A stretch of DNA of 64,000 nt, from contig NC_015145.1 in the NCBI RefSeq assembly GCF_000189535.1, positions 868,001-932,000 on the forward strand. Reading direction: 5' to 3'. The notes below the pieces were generated by a model. The model was not told where the DNA came from. It saw only the letters and a list, made by a program, of their open reading frames with translations, and did not search any database. Shown here piece by piece: positions 32,621 to 42,484 of the stretch. The DNA comes from Pseudarthrobacter phenanthrenivorans Sphe3. Lineage in GTDB: Bacteria; Actinomycetota; Actinomycetes; Actinomycetales; Micrococcaceae. Positions within the stretch are counted from its first letter, which is position 1. Each line of letters opens with the position of its first letter. A program made the position numbers and the translations under genes.

Positions 32621-34135
32621 ATGACTGCCACCACCACTGAGACCACCGTCATCAACCACTTCATCAACGGCGCCGAGACCGTCGGCGAGGGTGACCGGAC
32701 CACATCCGTGTACAACCCGGCCACCGGCGCCGTGTCCGCCACCCTGCGCCTGGCAAACCGCGCCGACCTGGACACCGCCGTCGCTGCTGCCCGCAAGGCC
32801 GCCGACACCTGGGGCGACATTTCGCTGGCCAAGCGCACCGCCGTGCTGTTCAAGTTCCGCGAACTCGTCGCCGCGCACGTGGACGACCTCGCCGCGCTGG
32901 TGACCGCGGAGCACGGCAAGGTCCTCTCCGACGCCAAGGGCGAAATCGGCCGCGGCCTGGAGGTCATCGAATACGCCTGCGGCATCCCCACCCTGCTCAA
33001 GGGCGACTACTCCGACCAGGTGTCCACCGGCATCGACGTCTTCAACTTCCGCGAACCCCTCGGCGTGGTCGCAGGCATCACCCCGTTCAACTTCCCGGTG
33101 ATGGTGCCGCTGTGGATGGCCCCGATGGCGATCGCCACCGGCAACGCCTTCATCCTCAAGCCCTCTGAGCGGGACCCTTCCGCCTCGCTGCTCCTGGCCA
33201 AGCTCTGGAAGGAAGCCGGGCTGCCTGACGGCGTATTCCAGGTCCTGCACGGCGACAAGGAAACCGTTGACGGGCTGCTGACCCACCCGGACGTGGACGG
33301 CATCTCCTTTGTTGGCTCCACCCCGATCGCGCAGTACGTCCACGAGACCGCCACCAAGCACGGCAAACGGGTCCAGGCCTTGGGCGGGGCGAAGAACCAC
33401 GCCATCGTCATGCCTGACGCCGACCTGGACAACGCCGCCGACCACCTCGCCGCCGCCGCGTTCGGTTCCGCCGGTGAACGCTGCATGGCCATCTCGGTCG
33501 CTGTCGCCGTCGGGGATGCTGCTGACCTGATCGTCAAGAAGGTCGAAGAGCGCGCCCTTGCCGTAAAGGTCAAGAACGGTACCGAAGCCGACGCCGAAAT
33601 GGGCCCGGTCATCACCCCTGCTTCCAAGGAACGCATCGTCCGGATCGTCACCGAAGCCGAACAGGCCGGCGCTGCCATGGTGGTGGACGGCCGCGATCTG
33701 GTAGTCACCGGCCACGAAGACGGCTTCTGGGTGGGCCCCACCGTGATCGACCACGTCAAGACCGAAATGACCGCCTACACCGAGGAGATCTTCGGACCGG
33801 TCCTGGTGGTGGTCCGCGTGGACACCCTTGAGGACGGCATCGCGCTGATCAACGCCAACCCGTACGGCAACGGCACCGCCATCTTCACCTCCTCCGGTGC
33901 CGCCGCCCGGAAGTTCCAGCGCTCCGTCACCGTGGGCATGATCGGCATCAACGTGCCGCTGCCCGTGCCGGTGGCCTACCACTCCTTCGGCGGCTGGAAG
34001 GCCTCGCTCTTCGGCGACAAGCACATCTACGGCCCCGAGGGCGTCTCCTTCTACACCCGCGGCAAGGTGGTCACCTCACGCTGGCCCGAAACCCACCACG
34101 CCTCCGGCGCCTCCTACAACTTTCCGTCCAACTAG
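32621..34135 (+). CDS. iolA: (Methyl)malonate-semialdehyde dehydrogenase (CoA-acylating)
   Basis: Converts malonate semialdehyde from inositol (and methylmalonate semialdehyde from valine) to acetyl- or propionyl-CoA. From ATG 32621 (AAGGAAGAG upstream) the protein has 504 residues. ALDH fold: TPFNFPVMVPLWMAP (about 157-171), KPSERDPSAS, FVGSTPIAQYVHE, the QALGGAKNHAIVMPDAD stretch of the CoA-dependent branch, and the catalytic Cys at residue 288 in GSAGERCMAIS. The general-base Glu of ordinary ALDHs is absent, as expected in MMSDH. Confidence 0.95.
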   Translation: MTATTTETTVINHFINGAETVGEGDRTTSVYNPATGAVSATLRLANRADLDTAVAAARKAADTWGDISLAKRTAVLFKFRELVAAHVDDLAALVTAEHGKVLSDAKGEIGRGLEVIEYACGIPTLLKGDYSDQVSTGIDVFNFREPLGVVAGITPFNFPVMVPLWMAPMAIATGNAFILKPSERDPSASLLLAKLWKEAGLPDGVFQVLHGDKETVDGLLTHPDVDGISFVGSTPIAQYVHETATKHGKRVQALGGAKNHAIVMPDADLDNAADHLAAAAFGSAGERCMAISVAVAVGDAADLIVKKVEERALAVKVKNGTEADAEMGPVITPASKERIVRIVTEAEQAGAAMVVDGRDLVVTGHEDGFWVGPTVIDHVKTEMTAYTEEIFGPVLVVVRVDTLEDGIALINANPYGNGTAIFTSSGAAARKFQRSVTVGMIGINVPLPVPVAYHSFGGWKASLFGDKHIYGPEGVSFYTRGKVVTSRWPETHHASGASYNFPSN

Positions 34136-34150
34136 AAAGACAACGCTGTC

Positions 34151-35062
34151 ATGACTGAGAACAAGCTGATCATCGGCACGGCACCGGACTCCTGGGGCGT
34201 CTGGTTCGCGGACGATCCGAAACAGACCCCATGGGAACGCTTCCTGGACGAGGTAGCAGAATCCGGCTACAAGTGGATCGAGCTGGGCCCCTACGGCTAC
34301 CTTCCCACCGACCCCACCCGGCTGGCCGAGGAGCTCAAGGCCCGCGACCTGAAGGTCACCGCCGGCACAGTGTTCACCGCTTTCCACCGGGGCCTGGACC
34401 AGTGGGAGACCGCCTGGGAACCGGCCCGCAAGGTAGCCGAGCTGACAGCAGCCATGGGCGGCGAGCACATTGTGGTTATCCCGGCCATGTGGCGCGACGA
34501 TGTCACCGGCGAGGCTGTCGAAAGCGGCACGCTGACAGACAAGGCCTGGGGTGACCTCTTCGACGGCCACAACCGCCTGGGCAAGACCCTGCTGGAGGAC
34601 TTCGGCCTGAAGCAGCAGTTCCACTCGCACGCCGACTCGCACGTGGGTGCCCAGGAGGACATTGAAACCCTGCTGGCTGCCACCGACCCGCAGTACCTGA
34701 ACCTGTGCCTGGACACCGGCCACGCCGAATACTGCGGTGCTTCCAGCCTGGAACTGATCAAGAACTACCCGGACCGCATCGGCTACCTGCACCTGAAGCA
34801 GATCAATCCGGAGATCCTCAAGAAGGTCAACGAGGAGAACATGACGTGGGCCGCCGCCAACCTGGCCGGTGTCATGACCGAACCGCCCAATGGCCTGCCG
34901 GACCTCCGCGCGGTCATCGAAGCCGTCGAAGGACTGAACCGTCCCATCTTTGGCATTGTGGAGCAGGACATGTATCCGGTCGCGTTCGATGTGCCGATGC
35001 CGATTGCCAAGCGCACCCGCAAGTACCTGCTGTCCTGCGGCTCCCGTACCGCCGTCAACTGA
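34151..35062 (+). CDS. iolE: Inosose dehydratase
   Basis: Dehydrates scyllo-inosose (2-keto-myo-inositol) to the trione/diketo intermediate. 303 residues, AP-endonuclease-2 type TIM barrel. Recognisable: IGTAPDSWGVWF (about 7-18), WIELGPYGYLP, TAGTVFTAFH, HSHADSHVGAQEDIE with metal-binding His, LDTGHAEYCGASS, and YLHLKQINPE. Short 15-nt gap after iolA and in the same operon. Confidence 0.93.
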   Translation: MTENKLIIGTAPDSWGVWFADDPKQTPWERFLDEVAESGYKWIELGPYGYLPTDPTRLAEELKARDLKVTAGTVFTAFHRGLDQWETAWEPARKVAELTAAMGGEHIVVIPAMWRDDVTGEAVESGTLTDKAWGDLFDGHNRLGKTLLEDFGLKQQFHSHADSHVGAQEDIETLLAATDPQYLNLCLDTGHAEYCGASSLELIKNYPDRIGYLHLKQINPEILKKVNEENMTWAAANLAGVMTEPPNGLPDLRAVIEAVEGLNRPIFGIVEQDMYPVAFDVPMPIAKRTRKYLLSCGSRTAVN

Positions 35063-35091
35063 TTACCTCCAAGACACTTAAGGAAAAGACA

Positions 35092-36105
35092 ATGACTGAA
35101 ACATTGCGCGTAGCTGTCATCGGTGCCGGCCGCATGGGTGCGGACCACATCCAGCGCCTCAACAAGCGCATCCACGGAGCCGAAGTTGCCGCCGTCGTGG
35201 ACGTTGACCTGGCCCGCGCCCAGGCTGCCATCGAAGGCATCCCTGGCGCCGTGGCACTTGCTGACGCCGAGGAAGCCCTCAACAATGGCGATGTCAACGC
35301 GGTCCTGATCGCCACCCCCGGTTTCCTGCACGAGGACATCCTGTTTAAGGCCCTCGCCAAGGACATCCCCATCCTCTGCGAAAAGCCGCTGACCCCCGAC
35401 GCCGAATCCTCCTGGAAGGTCGTCGAGGCTGAGGTGGCGCTGGGCCACCAGCGCATCCAGGTGGGCTTCATGCGGCGGTTCGACGCCGAGTACGCGGCCC
35501 TGGGCGGAATCATCCGGACCGGCGAACTGGGCGAACTGCTCATGCTGCACCACCAGCACCGGAACCCCACCACCCCGGATGGCTTTACCAACGAGATGCT
35601 GATCAACGACTCCGTGGTGCACGAGTTCGACGCCATCAGGTACTTCACCGGTGAGGAAATCACCAGCGTCCAGGTCCGCCTGGGCAAGACCACCCGTAAT
35701 GCCCCGGCAGGCCAGCACGACCCCCAGCACGTACTGATTGAGACTGAGTCCGGCGTCCTGGCCGACGTCGAAATCTTCGTCAACGCCAAGTTCGGCTACG
35801 AAGTGGCCACCCAGGCTTCCTTCGAGGAAGGCGTCGTCAACATTGGCGGCGACAAGGGACCCTACACCCGCAGCGCCGGCCACTGGGGCGGCAACGTCAC
35901 GCCCGGCTTCGAGGAGCGCTTCGGCGCGGCGTACGACGTCGAAATCCAGTCATGGGTGGACGCGGCACTTAAGGGCGAAATTGGAGGCCCCACCGCCTGG
36001 GACGGTTACGCCACCGCAGCATGCTGCGAAGCAGGCGTCGAAGCGCAGAAGAACGGCGAAAAGGTCGCCGTGAAGCTCGCCGCAAAGCCCGACCTGTACA
36101 AGTAA
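35092..36105 (+). CDS. iolG: Inositol 2-dehydrogenase (Gfo/Idh/MocA family)
   Basis: NAD(P)-dependent oxidation of myo-inositol to scyllo-inosose, the first pathway step. From ATG 35092 (AAGGAAAAG upstream) 337 residues. Dinucleotide-binding GAGRMGADHIQRL (about 10-22), CEKPLTPDA (about 95-103) with the catalytic Lys, GFMRRFDAEYAAL, and VVHEFDAIRYFTGEE with the catalytic Asp/His region. It is the most probable true iolG because it lies inside the iolCDAE operon; two other intact relatives and one remnant occur further on. Confidence 0.88.
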   Translation: MTETLRVAVIGAGRMGADHIQRLNKRIHGAEVAAVVDVDLARAQAAIEGIPGAVALADAEEALNNGDVNAVLIATPGFLHEDILFKALAKDIPILCEKPLTPDAESSWKVVEAEVALGHQRIQVGFMRRFDAEYAALGGIIRTGELGELLMLHHQHRNPTTPDGFTNEMLINDSVVHEFDAIRYFTGEEITSVQVRLGKTTRNAPAGQHDPQHVLIETESGVLADVEIFVNAKFGYEVATQASFEEGVVNIGGDKGPYTRSAGHWGGNVTPGFEERFGAAYDVEIQSWVDAALKGEIGGPTAWDGYATAACCEAGVEAQKNGEKVAVKLAAKPDLYK

Positions 36106-36146
36106 CCTCCCGGCCTGCCGTTCTGATCCACGATGGAGTGTTTCTC

Positions 36147-37022
36147 GTGAAAATCGCCCTTGACCCCACCCCGTTCCACCATTCGCACAGCCTGCTTGAG
36201 TTCCCGAAGGTGGCTGCGGACCTCGGTTACAAGTACATGCAGATGACGCCGCACGCGGATTTCATTCCCTTCTTCAACCATCCCAAAGCGGATGACGAAC
36301 TTGTGCGCCAGCTGAACAAGGCCTGCAAGGATGCGGGGATCGAAATTGCCTCCGTACTGCCGGTGCTTCGCTGGTCCGGGCCGGACGAGGACGCCAGGGA
36401 AGCGGCTGTCCGCTACTGGAAGCGTGCCATCCAGATCACCGTGGACCTTGGCGTCAGTACGATGAACACCGAGTTCAGCGGTCGTCCGGAGAAGGCGGAG
36501 GAGTCCGAAAGGGCCTTCTACCGCTCCATGGAGGAACTGCTGCCCATCATCGAACGGGAGGGCATCGACCTGCTGATCGACCCGCACCCGGACGACTTCG
36601 TGGAAGAAGGCCTCGCCGCCCTCCGCGTGATCCGCGGCGTCAACTCGAAGAACGTTGGCATGGTCTACGTGGCCTCGCACAGCTTCCACATGAAGAATCC
36701 GCCGCTGGACATTATGCGGGCCGCAGGGGACAAGCTGCGGTTGGTGCACGTTGCGGACACCATGGACCACCACGCCTCCCACGGCCTGCGCTACATCACC
36801 AACCCGCCGGGCAACCCGGTCCGCGTCCACCAGCACCTGAAAATTGGGGACGGCGACGTGAACTGGGATGAGTTCTTTGGCGGACTGAAGGAGATCGGCT
36901 TCCTGGACCGGGACGATACCGTGATGGTGTCCAGCGTCTTCGCGGAAGACGAGAATGCCGACGAGGTTTCCCGCTACCAGCTGGAGACCATGAAGCAGTA
37001 CGTCCAGAAAGTGAATGGATGA
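36147..37022 (+). CDS. Sugar phosphate isomerase/epimerase (IolH-like TIM barrel)
   Basis: 291 residues from GTG 36147 with GGAG upstream (36135-36138); MKIALDPTPFHHSHSLLEFP, a xylose-isomerase-like TIM barrel. Metal-binding residues are suggested by TMNTEFSGR, LLIDPHPDDFVEEG, VYVASHSFHM and RLVHVADTMDHHASHG. Relatives in iol operons are called IolH and their step is not settled; isomerisation or epimerisation of an inosose or keto acid is likely. It lies between iolG and the MFS transporter gene, with which it overlaps by 4 nt. Confidence 0.8.
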   Translation: MKIALDPTPFHHSHSLLEFPKVAADLGYKYMQMTPHADFIPFFNHPKADDELVRQLNKACKDAGIEIASVLPVLRWSGPDEDAREAAVRYWKRAIQITVDLGVSTMNTEFSGRPEKAEESERAFYRSMEELLPIIEREGIDLLIDPHPDDFVEEGLAALRVIRGVNSKNVGMVYVASHSFHMKNPPLDIMRAAGDKLRLVHVADTMDHHASHGLRYITNPPGNPVRVHQHLKIGDGDVNWDEFFGGLKEIGFLDRDDTVMVSSVFAEDENADEVSRYQLETMKQYVQKVNG

Positions 37023-38479
37023 GTTCCCCTGTTCCAGCAGATACCCAGTCCAAGCAGCCGACGAACCACAAGCGTGCACTCCGCACTGTCACCATCATCT
37101 CCACCTTCGGAGGCCTGCTCTTCGGATACGACACCGGCGTTATCAACGGCGCCCTCCCGTATATGGAGGAGGACCTGGGGCTGACTCCCCTGACGGAGGG
37201 GCTGGTAACGTCCTCCCTGCTGTTCGGTGCTGCGTTTGGCGCCCTGTTCGGCGGCCGGCTCGCGGACCGGAATGGGCGCAGGAGGATGATCATGGTCCTC
37301 GCGGTCATCTTCCTGCTGGGTACCCTGGCCTGCACTTTCGCGCCGAACACGGAGGTGATGATCGCAGCCCGGTTCGTGCTGGGTCTCGCCGTCGGCGGCG
37401 CGTCGGTTACCGTGCCCGTGTACCTGGCGGAAGTGTCTCCGAGCGCCCGCCGCGGACGGATCGTGACCCAGAACGAGCTGATGATCGTCACCGGCCAGCT
37501 GCTGGCGTTCATCTTCAATGCCTACCTCGGCAACACCTTCGGCGAGGCCGGCGGCATCTGGCGCTGGATGCTCGTCATTGCGACGCTCCCTGCCATCGCC
37601 TTGTGGATCGGGATGAACTTCATGCCGGAAAGTCCGCGCTGGCTGGCTTCCATGGGCAGCTTCGGCGAAACGCTCAGCGTGCTGCAGCGCATCCGTTCGC
37701 AGGCTGAAGCGCGCGCGGAGTTCGAAGAGGTCAAGGCCATGGCCGTAGAGGACTACAAGTCCAAGATGGGCTCCTGGAGGGACCTGGGAATTCCATGGCT
37801 GCGCAGGATTTTCATGGTGGGGATCGGCCTGGCGGTGATCCAGCAGATCACCGGCGTGAACTCCATCATGTACTACGGAACCCAGATCCTGGCAGAGTCC
37901 GGGTTCGGGCGGGAAGCTGCGCTGACAGCCAACATCGCCAACGGCGTCATCTCTGTGCTGGCCACGTTTGTCGGCATCTGGCTCCTGGGCAAGGTGGGCC
38001 GCCGCCGGATGTTGATTACGGGCCAGGTAGGGACGACGACGGCGCTGCTGCTGATCGGGCTCTTCTCGCTGATCCTGCCGGAGGGCGCTGCGCGGGGTTT
38101 CGTCATCCTGTCGCTGACTGTGACATTCCTGGCCTTCCAGCAGGGCGCCATTTCACCCGTGACCTGGCTGATGCTGTCCGAGATTTTTCCGCTGAAGATG
38201 CGCGGGCTCGGCATGGGTGCGTCCGCGTTCGTGCTCTGGATCGTGAACTTCCTGGTGGGCTTCGGCTTCCCGCAACTCCTGGCAGGCATTGGGCTTTCCA
38301 ACACTTTCTTCGTATTTGCCGTGCTGGGCGTTGGGGCTATTGCCTTTGCCGCCAGGTACGTTCCCGAGACCAAGGACAAGAGCCTTGAGGACCTGGAGCA
38401 CTACTTCAAGAATGTGGCTGGGGAACGGCCCGAAGCCGTGGCGGAGCGCGACGGCGAGGCCGTGCCGCAGACACGCTGA
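37019..38479 (+). CDS. MFS sugar/inositol:proton symporter (IolT-like)
   Basis: Probable myo-inositol importer in the cytoplasmic membrane. 486 residues, 12 membrane segments. Sugar porter signatures: FGYDTGVINGALPYM (about 39-53), GGRLADRNGRRRM, RFVLGLAVGGASVTVPVYLAE (split by helices), PESPRWL (about 203-209), QQITGVNSIMYYG, GKVGRRRM, and PETKDKSLEDLE near the C-terminus. ATG overlaps the epimerase stop. It is the last gene of the operon that begins with iolC; a strong terminator follows. Confidence 0.9.
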   Translation: MSSPVPADTQSKQPTNHKRALRTVTIISTFGGLLFGYDTGVINGALPYMEEDLGLTPLTEGLVTSSLLFGAAFGALFGGRLADRNGRRRMIMVLAVIFLLGTLACTFAPNTEVMIAARFVLGLAVGGASVTVPVYLAEVSPSARRGRIVTQNELMIVTGQLLAFIFNAYLGNTFGEAGGIWRWMLVIATLPAIALWIGMNFMPESPRWLASMGSFGETLSVLQRIRSQAEARAEFEEVKAMAVEDYKSKMGSWRDLGIPWLRRIFMVGIGLAVIQQITGVNSIMYYGTQILAESGFGREAALTANIANGVISVLATFVGIWLLGKVGRRRMLITGQVGTTTALLLIGLFSLILPEGAARGFVILSLTVTFLAFQQGAISPVTWLMLSEIFPLKMRGLGMGASAFVLWIVNFLVGFGFPQLLAGIGLSNTFFVFAVLGVGAIAFAARYVPETKDKSLEDLEHYFKNVAGERPEAVAERDGEAVPQTR

Positions 38480-38490
38480 GTACCCAGATG

Positions 38491-38526
38491 ATGCCCCCTT
38501 GAGACGACCTCAAGGGGGCATTTTCC
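38491..38526 (+). terminator. Terminator of the iolC operon
   Basis: TGCCCCCTTGAG...CTCAAGGGGGCA hairpin, then TTTTCCTTT. This ends the roughly 10-kb transcript from iolC to the MFS gene. Confidence 0.92.
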
Positions 38527-38600
38527 TTTGTCCGATGGAGTTCCGGGGACTGCGTTGGACGGCCCAATCATCAGGGAAAGGCAAGTTTGTTTACGTAAGA

Positions 38601-38653
38601 ACATGCTAATGTCAGGACAAAGTATTGACTTTTGTGAACCGGGTCACCATGAT
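38601..38653 (+). promoter_or_regulatory. Promoter with half iol-type operator before the ABC importer
   Basis: ATGTCA-GG-ACAAAG at 38609-38622 matches the right half of the iol operator (ATGTCA-NN-ACAAA). It sits directly before TTGACT (38626-38631) with 17 nt to CATGAT, a plausible promoter. The left half of the palindrome is not conserved, so binding would be weaker. Confidence 0.5.
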
Positions 38654-38721
38654 CTAGGTGAAGGCATTTTCAGAGCACGCGATGAAGCGTGTTGTCAGCC
38701 CGAAATCGAAGGAGATTTATC

Positions 38722-39720
38722 GTGAAGAAGTTTTCCTGGCGGAAGGCGGCGCTGGTAGCCGCGGTCGTCCCCATGATGGCACTTAGCGCCTGCTCCAGCA
38801 CCGGCGGCAGGACCGAACAGGGCGGCACCTCCGGCGGCGGCCAGGTCGCCACTACCGAGCGGATGAAGATCGCTCTCGTCACCCACGCCGCTCCGGGCGA
38901 CACGTTCTGGGACATCCTGCGCAAGGGCGCCGAGGAAGCCTCGGCGAAGGACAACGTGGAGCTGCTCTACACCTCGGACCCTGAGGGCGGGCGCCAGGCG
39001 CAGCTGATCCAACAGGCCATCGACCAGAAAGTTGACGGCATTGCCGTGACCCTGGCCAAGCCGGATGCGCTCAAGGACGCGTTGAAGAAGGCAACGGACG
39101 CCGGCATCCCGGTGGTAAGCCTCAACTCCGGAGCCGACGTCTGGCAGGGCCTTGGCGCCTTCACCCACTTCGGTTCGGATGAAAACCTTGCAGGTGCCGC
39201 CGTAGGTGAGAAGCTTCTGTCCATGGGCGTCAAGCGTCCCATCTGCGTCATTATGGAGCAGGGAAATGTTGCCCTCGATGCCCGCTGCGCCGGAGTAAAA
39301 TCCAAGATTCCGGCCACCGAGAACCTGTTCGTCCAGGGCACGGACATGACGCAGGTTTCCTCCACTGTCACCGCGAAGCTCCAGGCCACGCCTGAAGCGG
39401 ATGCCATCATCGGGCTTGGAGCCCCCTTCACGCTGACGATTCACAAGGCCGTGGAGTCCCTGAACCTGAAGGACAAGGTCAAGATTGCTTCCTTCGACAT
39501 GAACGGTGATCTTGCCCAAGCGATCATCGATGGCAAGGTTGCCTTCACAGTTGACCAGCAGCCGTGGCTCCAGGGCTACGGCGCCATTGACGCACTCTGG
39601 CAGGCCAAGCGCGCAGGCATCCACGTTGGCGGCGGCCAGCCCGTGCTAACCGGCCCCTCAATCGTCGACCAGGCAGCAGCCCCCGACGTCCTCAAGTTTG
39701 CCAAGGAGGGTGTCCGCTAG
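38722..39720 (+). CDS. Sugar ABC transporter substrate-binding lipoprotein
   Basis: 332 residues from GTG 38722 (AAGGAG upstream). Lipoprotein signal with lipobox LSAC (MMALSACSSTGG, Cys near residue 21). Periplasmic-binding fold of the RbsB/LacI type: MKIALVTHAAPGDTFWDILRKGAEEA, then TSDPEGGRQAQLIQQAIDQKVDGIAVTLAKPDAL. Ligand is likely inositol or a related polyol, from its place inside the inositol island and the iol-like operator in front; this is inference. First gene of a three-gene importer. Confidence 0.92.
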   Translation: MKKFSWRKAALVAAVVPMMALSACSSTGGRTEQGGTSGGGQVATTERMKIALVTHAAPGDTFWDILRKGAEEASAKDNVELLYTSDPEGGRQAQLIQQAIDQKVDGIAVTLAKPDALKDALKKATDAGIPVVSLNSGADVWQGLGAFTHFGSDENLAGAAVGEKLLSMGVKRPICVIMEQGNVALDARCAGVKSKIPATENLFVQGTDMTQVSSTVTAKLQATPEADAIIGLGAPFTLTIHKAVESLNLKDKVKIASFDMNGDLAQAIIDGKVAFTVDQQPWLQGYGAIDALWQAKRAGIHVGGGQPVLTGPSIVDQAAAPDVLKFAKEGVR

Positions 39721-39784
39721 GACACCCGCCCCGCCGGATCCGCGGCGACAAGCCGCGGATCCGGCGCTAGGTAGGAGAAACATC

Positions 39785-40843
39785 ATGACCATCACCCAAA
39801 GTGTGACCAAGTCCCCGGCGGTCCGCGACGAACGCGTCAGCAAGCGGAACCCCTTCCAGAAACTACTTGCGCGTCCCGAAGTAGGCGCGCTCGTCGGCGC
39901 AATCGTCCTCTTCGTCTTCTTCGCTTCCGTCTCGCAGACATTCATCCAGCCGAACGCCTTCGCCACCGTCCTCTACGGCAGCTCAACCATCGGCATCATG
40001 GCCGTAGGAGTGTCGCTGCTGATGATAGGCGGAGAGTTCGACCTTTCCACCGGTGTGGCCGTGATCAGCTCAGCACTGACAGCCTCGATGTTCAGCTGGT
40101 ACTTCAGCATGAATGTGTGGGTGGGCGTGGTCCTGGCCCTCGTAGTGTCCTTGGCCATTGGCTTCATCAACGGCTGGATCCTGATGAAGACCAAGCTGCC
40201 GAGCTTCATCGTCACCCTTGCCACCTTCCTGATGCTCACCGGCCTCAACCTGGGCCTGACCCGGATGATCGGCGGTGGCGTGTCCTCCCCATCGATCTCC
40301 GACATGGACGGCTACCAGGCGGCTCGAGCCATCTTTGCCTCCTCGGTGAAAATCGGCGGCGTGGACGTCAACAACACGGTCTTCATCTGGATCGCGCTGG
40401 TGGCCGTGGCGTCCTGGGTTCTGCTGCGCACCAAGGTGGGCAACTGGATCTTCGCCGTTGGCGGCGACGCGAACGCCGCACGCGCCGTGGGCGTGCCCGT
40501 CAAAGCCACCAAAATCGGCCTCTTCATGGCCGTCGGATTCTGCGGCTGGATCCTCGGCATGCACAACCTGTTCGCGTTCGACGCCGTGCAGTCCGGTGAA
40601 GGCGTGGGCAACGAATTCCTCTACATCATCGCTGCCGTCATCGGTGGCTGCCTCCTGACCGGCGGCTACGGCTCAGCCGTCGGCGGCGCCATCGGTGCCT
40701 TCATCTTCGGCATGGCCAACAAGGGCATCGTGTACGCCCAGTGGAACCCGGACTGGTTCAAGTTCTTCCTGGGCCTGATGCTTCTCCTCGCCACCATCGT
40801 GAACCTGTACGTCAAGCGCCGTGCAGACGCAAGTAAGGGCTGA
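39785..40843 (+). CDS. Sugar ABC transporter permease
   Basis: 352 residues from ATG 39785 (GTAGGAGAAAC upstream). Eight to ten membrane segments of the RbsC/AraH family ([21 protein letters not shown] near residue 73; [37 protein letters not shown]). Between the binding protein and the ATPase genes, in one operon. Confidence 0.92.
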   Translation: MTITQSVTKSPAVRDERVSKRNPFQKLLARPEVGALVGAIVLFVFFASVSQTFIQPNAFATVLYGSSTIGIMAVGVSLLMIGGEFDLSTGVAVISSALTASMFSWYFSMNVWVGVVLALVVSLAIGFINGWILMKTKLPSFIVTLATFLMLTGLNLGLTRMIGGGVSSPSISDMDGYQAARAIFASSVKIGGVDVNNTVFIWIALVAVASWVLLRTKVGNWIFAVGGDANAARAVGVPVKATKIGLFMAVGFCGWILGMHNLFAFDAVQSGEGVGNEFLYIIAAVIGGCLLTGGYGSAVGGAIGAFIFGMANKGIVYAQWNPDWFKFFLGLMLLLATIVNLYVKRRADASKG

Positions 40844-40848
40844 TAACC

Positions 40849-41751
40849 ATGAACGCCAAGCAGATAGACCAGCAGCAGCTCCTCAGGGACGAAAAGGATC
40901 CGCTGACCCACACGCCCGTGCACCTGCTGTCCCTGGAGAGCGTGGGCAAGCACTACGGCAGCATCGTTGCCCTTACGGATGTCACGATGGCCGTTGACAA
41001 CGGCCGCGTTACGTGCGTCCTCGGCGACAACGGGGCAGGCAAGTCCACCTTGATCAAGATCATCGCCGGGCTTCACCAGCATGACGAGGGCGTCCTGAAA
41101 GTCATGGGGGAGGAGCGCAAGTTCAGCTCGCCCAGGGATGCCCTGGATGTTGGCATCGCCACGGTCTACCAGGACCTGGCCGTAGTGCCGCTGATGCCCA
41201 TCTGGCGCAACTTCTTCCTGGGCTCGGAGCTGACCACCGGCTTCGGGCCGTTCAGGAAGCTGGACGTCCAGAAGATGAAGGACGTCACCAAGAAGGAACT
41301 TGCGGACATGGGCATCGACCTGCGTGACGTTGAGCAGCCCATCGGCCAGCTCTCCGGCGGTGAGCGGCAGTGCGTCGCGATCGCCCGCGCAGTCTACTTC
41401 GGTGCCAAGGTCCTCATTCTGGACGAGCCGACGGCGGCCCTCGGCGTGAAGCAGTCGGGCGTAGTCCTGCGCTACATCCTGCAGGCCCGCGACCGCGGAC
41501 TCGGCGTTATCTTCATTACCCACAACCCCCACCATGCCTTCCCAGTCGGTGACCGCTTCCTGCTGCTGAAGCGCGGCAGGTCCATCGGCTACTACGACAA
41601 GAAGGACATCACCCTTGATGAGCTGACGGCCCAGATGGCCGGCGGCGCCGAGCTCGCCGAGCTCGCCCACGAGCTCGAACAGATCGGCGGGCACGGCGAC
41701 GTCGTCAAGGAAGTACAGGCCGAGGTTGCTGACGTCGGCGACGCTCGCTGA
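40849..41751 (+). CDS. Sugar ABC transporter ATPase (single ABC domain)
   Basis: 300 residues with one ABC domain, unlike the double-domain RbsA/XylG type: Walker [10 protein letters not shown] (about 62-70), [10 protein letters not shown]-loop, signature [15 protein letters not shown], Walker [17 protein letters not shown]-loop ITHNPHH. Single-domain ATPases of this kind are known from fructose/inositol-type importers. 6 nt after the permease gene. The C-terminal 40 residues are Glu/Ala/Val-rich. Confidence 0.92.
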   Translation: MNAKQIDQQQLLRDEKDPLTHTPVHLLSLESVGKHYGSIVALTDVTMAVDNGRVTCVLGDNGAGKSTLIKIIAGLHQHDEGVLKVMGEERKFSSPRDALDVGIATVYQDLAVVPLMPIWRNFFLGSELTTGFGPFRKLDVQKMKDVTKKELADMGIDLRDVEQPIGQLSGGERQCVAIARAVYFGAKVLILDEPTAALGVKQSGVVLRYILQARDRGLGVIFITHNPHHAFPVGDRFLLLKRGRSIGYYDKKDITLDELTAQMAGGAELAELAHELEQIGGHGDVVKEVQAEVADVGDAR

Positions 41752-41849
41752 CAGCGGCTGGACAGCAGCCGCAGGCAGCCCGGGCCCGCTTCACTGGTGA
41801 GCAGGGGTCCGTATCGTTTCTTGCGGACCCCCGCTGCCGGGCAGTGGAA

Positions 41850-42378
41850 AGACCAAAACCAGACCGGTCCCGGCACCACAGCCGAATCCGCCATCACCAA
41901 TTCCGCCATCCACGAACTGGACATCGTCCCCTGGCTGCTGCACTCGCCCATCGCCGAGGTCTCGTGGCAGGCGGGCCGGAGTTCCCGCTTCGCCGGCGGC
42001 GGCCTCCAGGATCCGGCGTTCATGCTGTTCCGCCTGGCAGACGGAACCCTGGCCACCCTGGAGTTGTTCCTCAATGCACAATACGGCTACACCACCGCGT
42101 GTGAGGTTGTGTCGGAGCGGGGCACCACCGCCCCGCCGGAACCGGCGGTCCCGGCCGTGCAGGAGGAAGGCCAGCGGCGCTCACGGATTCCCGCTGACTG
42201 GCGTCCCCGCTTCGCCGACGCCTACTGGCTCCAGCTGCAGGCCTGGATCTCCGCGCTCGAACTCGGTGAACCGGCCCCGCTTGCCACGGGAGAGGACGGC
42301 CTGCGGGCGTCCCAGGTTGCCCAGGCAATGATCCGGTCGCTGCACAGCGACGGCGCCTACACGAAGGTCATCTACTGA
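41850..42378 (+). pseudogene. Gfo/Idh/MocA oxidoreductase, C-terminal remnant
   Basis: The C-terminal substrate half of an inositol dehydrogenase-type protein: SAITNSAIHELDIVPWLLHSP (with the catalytic HELD), FRLADGTLATLELFLNAQYGY, and WISALELGEPAPLATGEDGLRAS. The whole NAD-binding N-terminal domain (GxGxxG, CEKP) is missing, and the sequence before about 41850 shows no relation to the family, so a 5' deletion is likely. A start near 41797 could still give a 193-residue protein, but it could not bind a cofactor. It lies between the ABC importer and another iolG-like gene. Confidence 0.75.
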
Positions 42379-42484
42379 AGCCGCCTGCACACCTGCCCGC
42401 CGCTCGCCTGCCGACTCCGATCTCCCGGTGAAAGCAATACGCTCGCCTGACCCATTCCTGTAAGTACATCGAGAGGACTAGCCA

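Noticed and set aside
41806..41833. GGGGTCCG...CGGACCCC hairpin after the ABC importer operon
   Set aside because: No T-rich stretch follows (CCGCTGCC), so I do not call it a terminator; it may be a weak one.
42462..42476. TGTAAGTACATC as a fifth iol operator before the second dehydrogenase
   Set aside because: Only the left 8 bases match and the right half is absent; too weak to list as a site.
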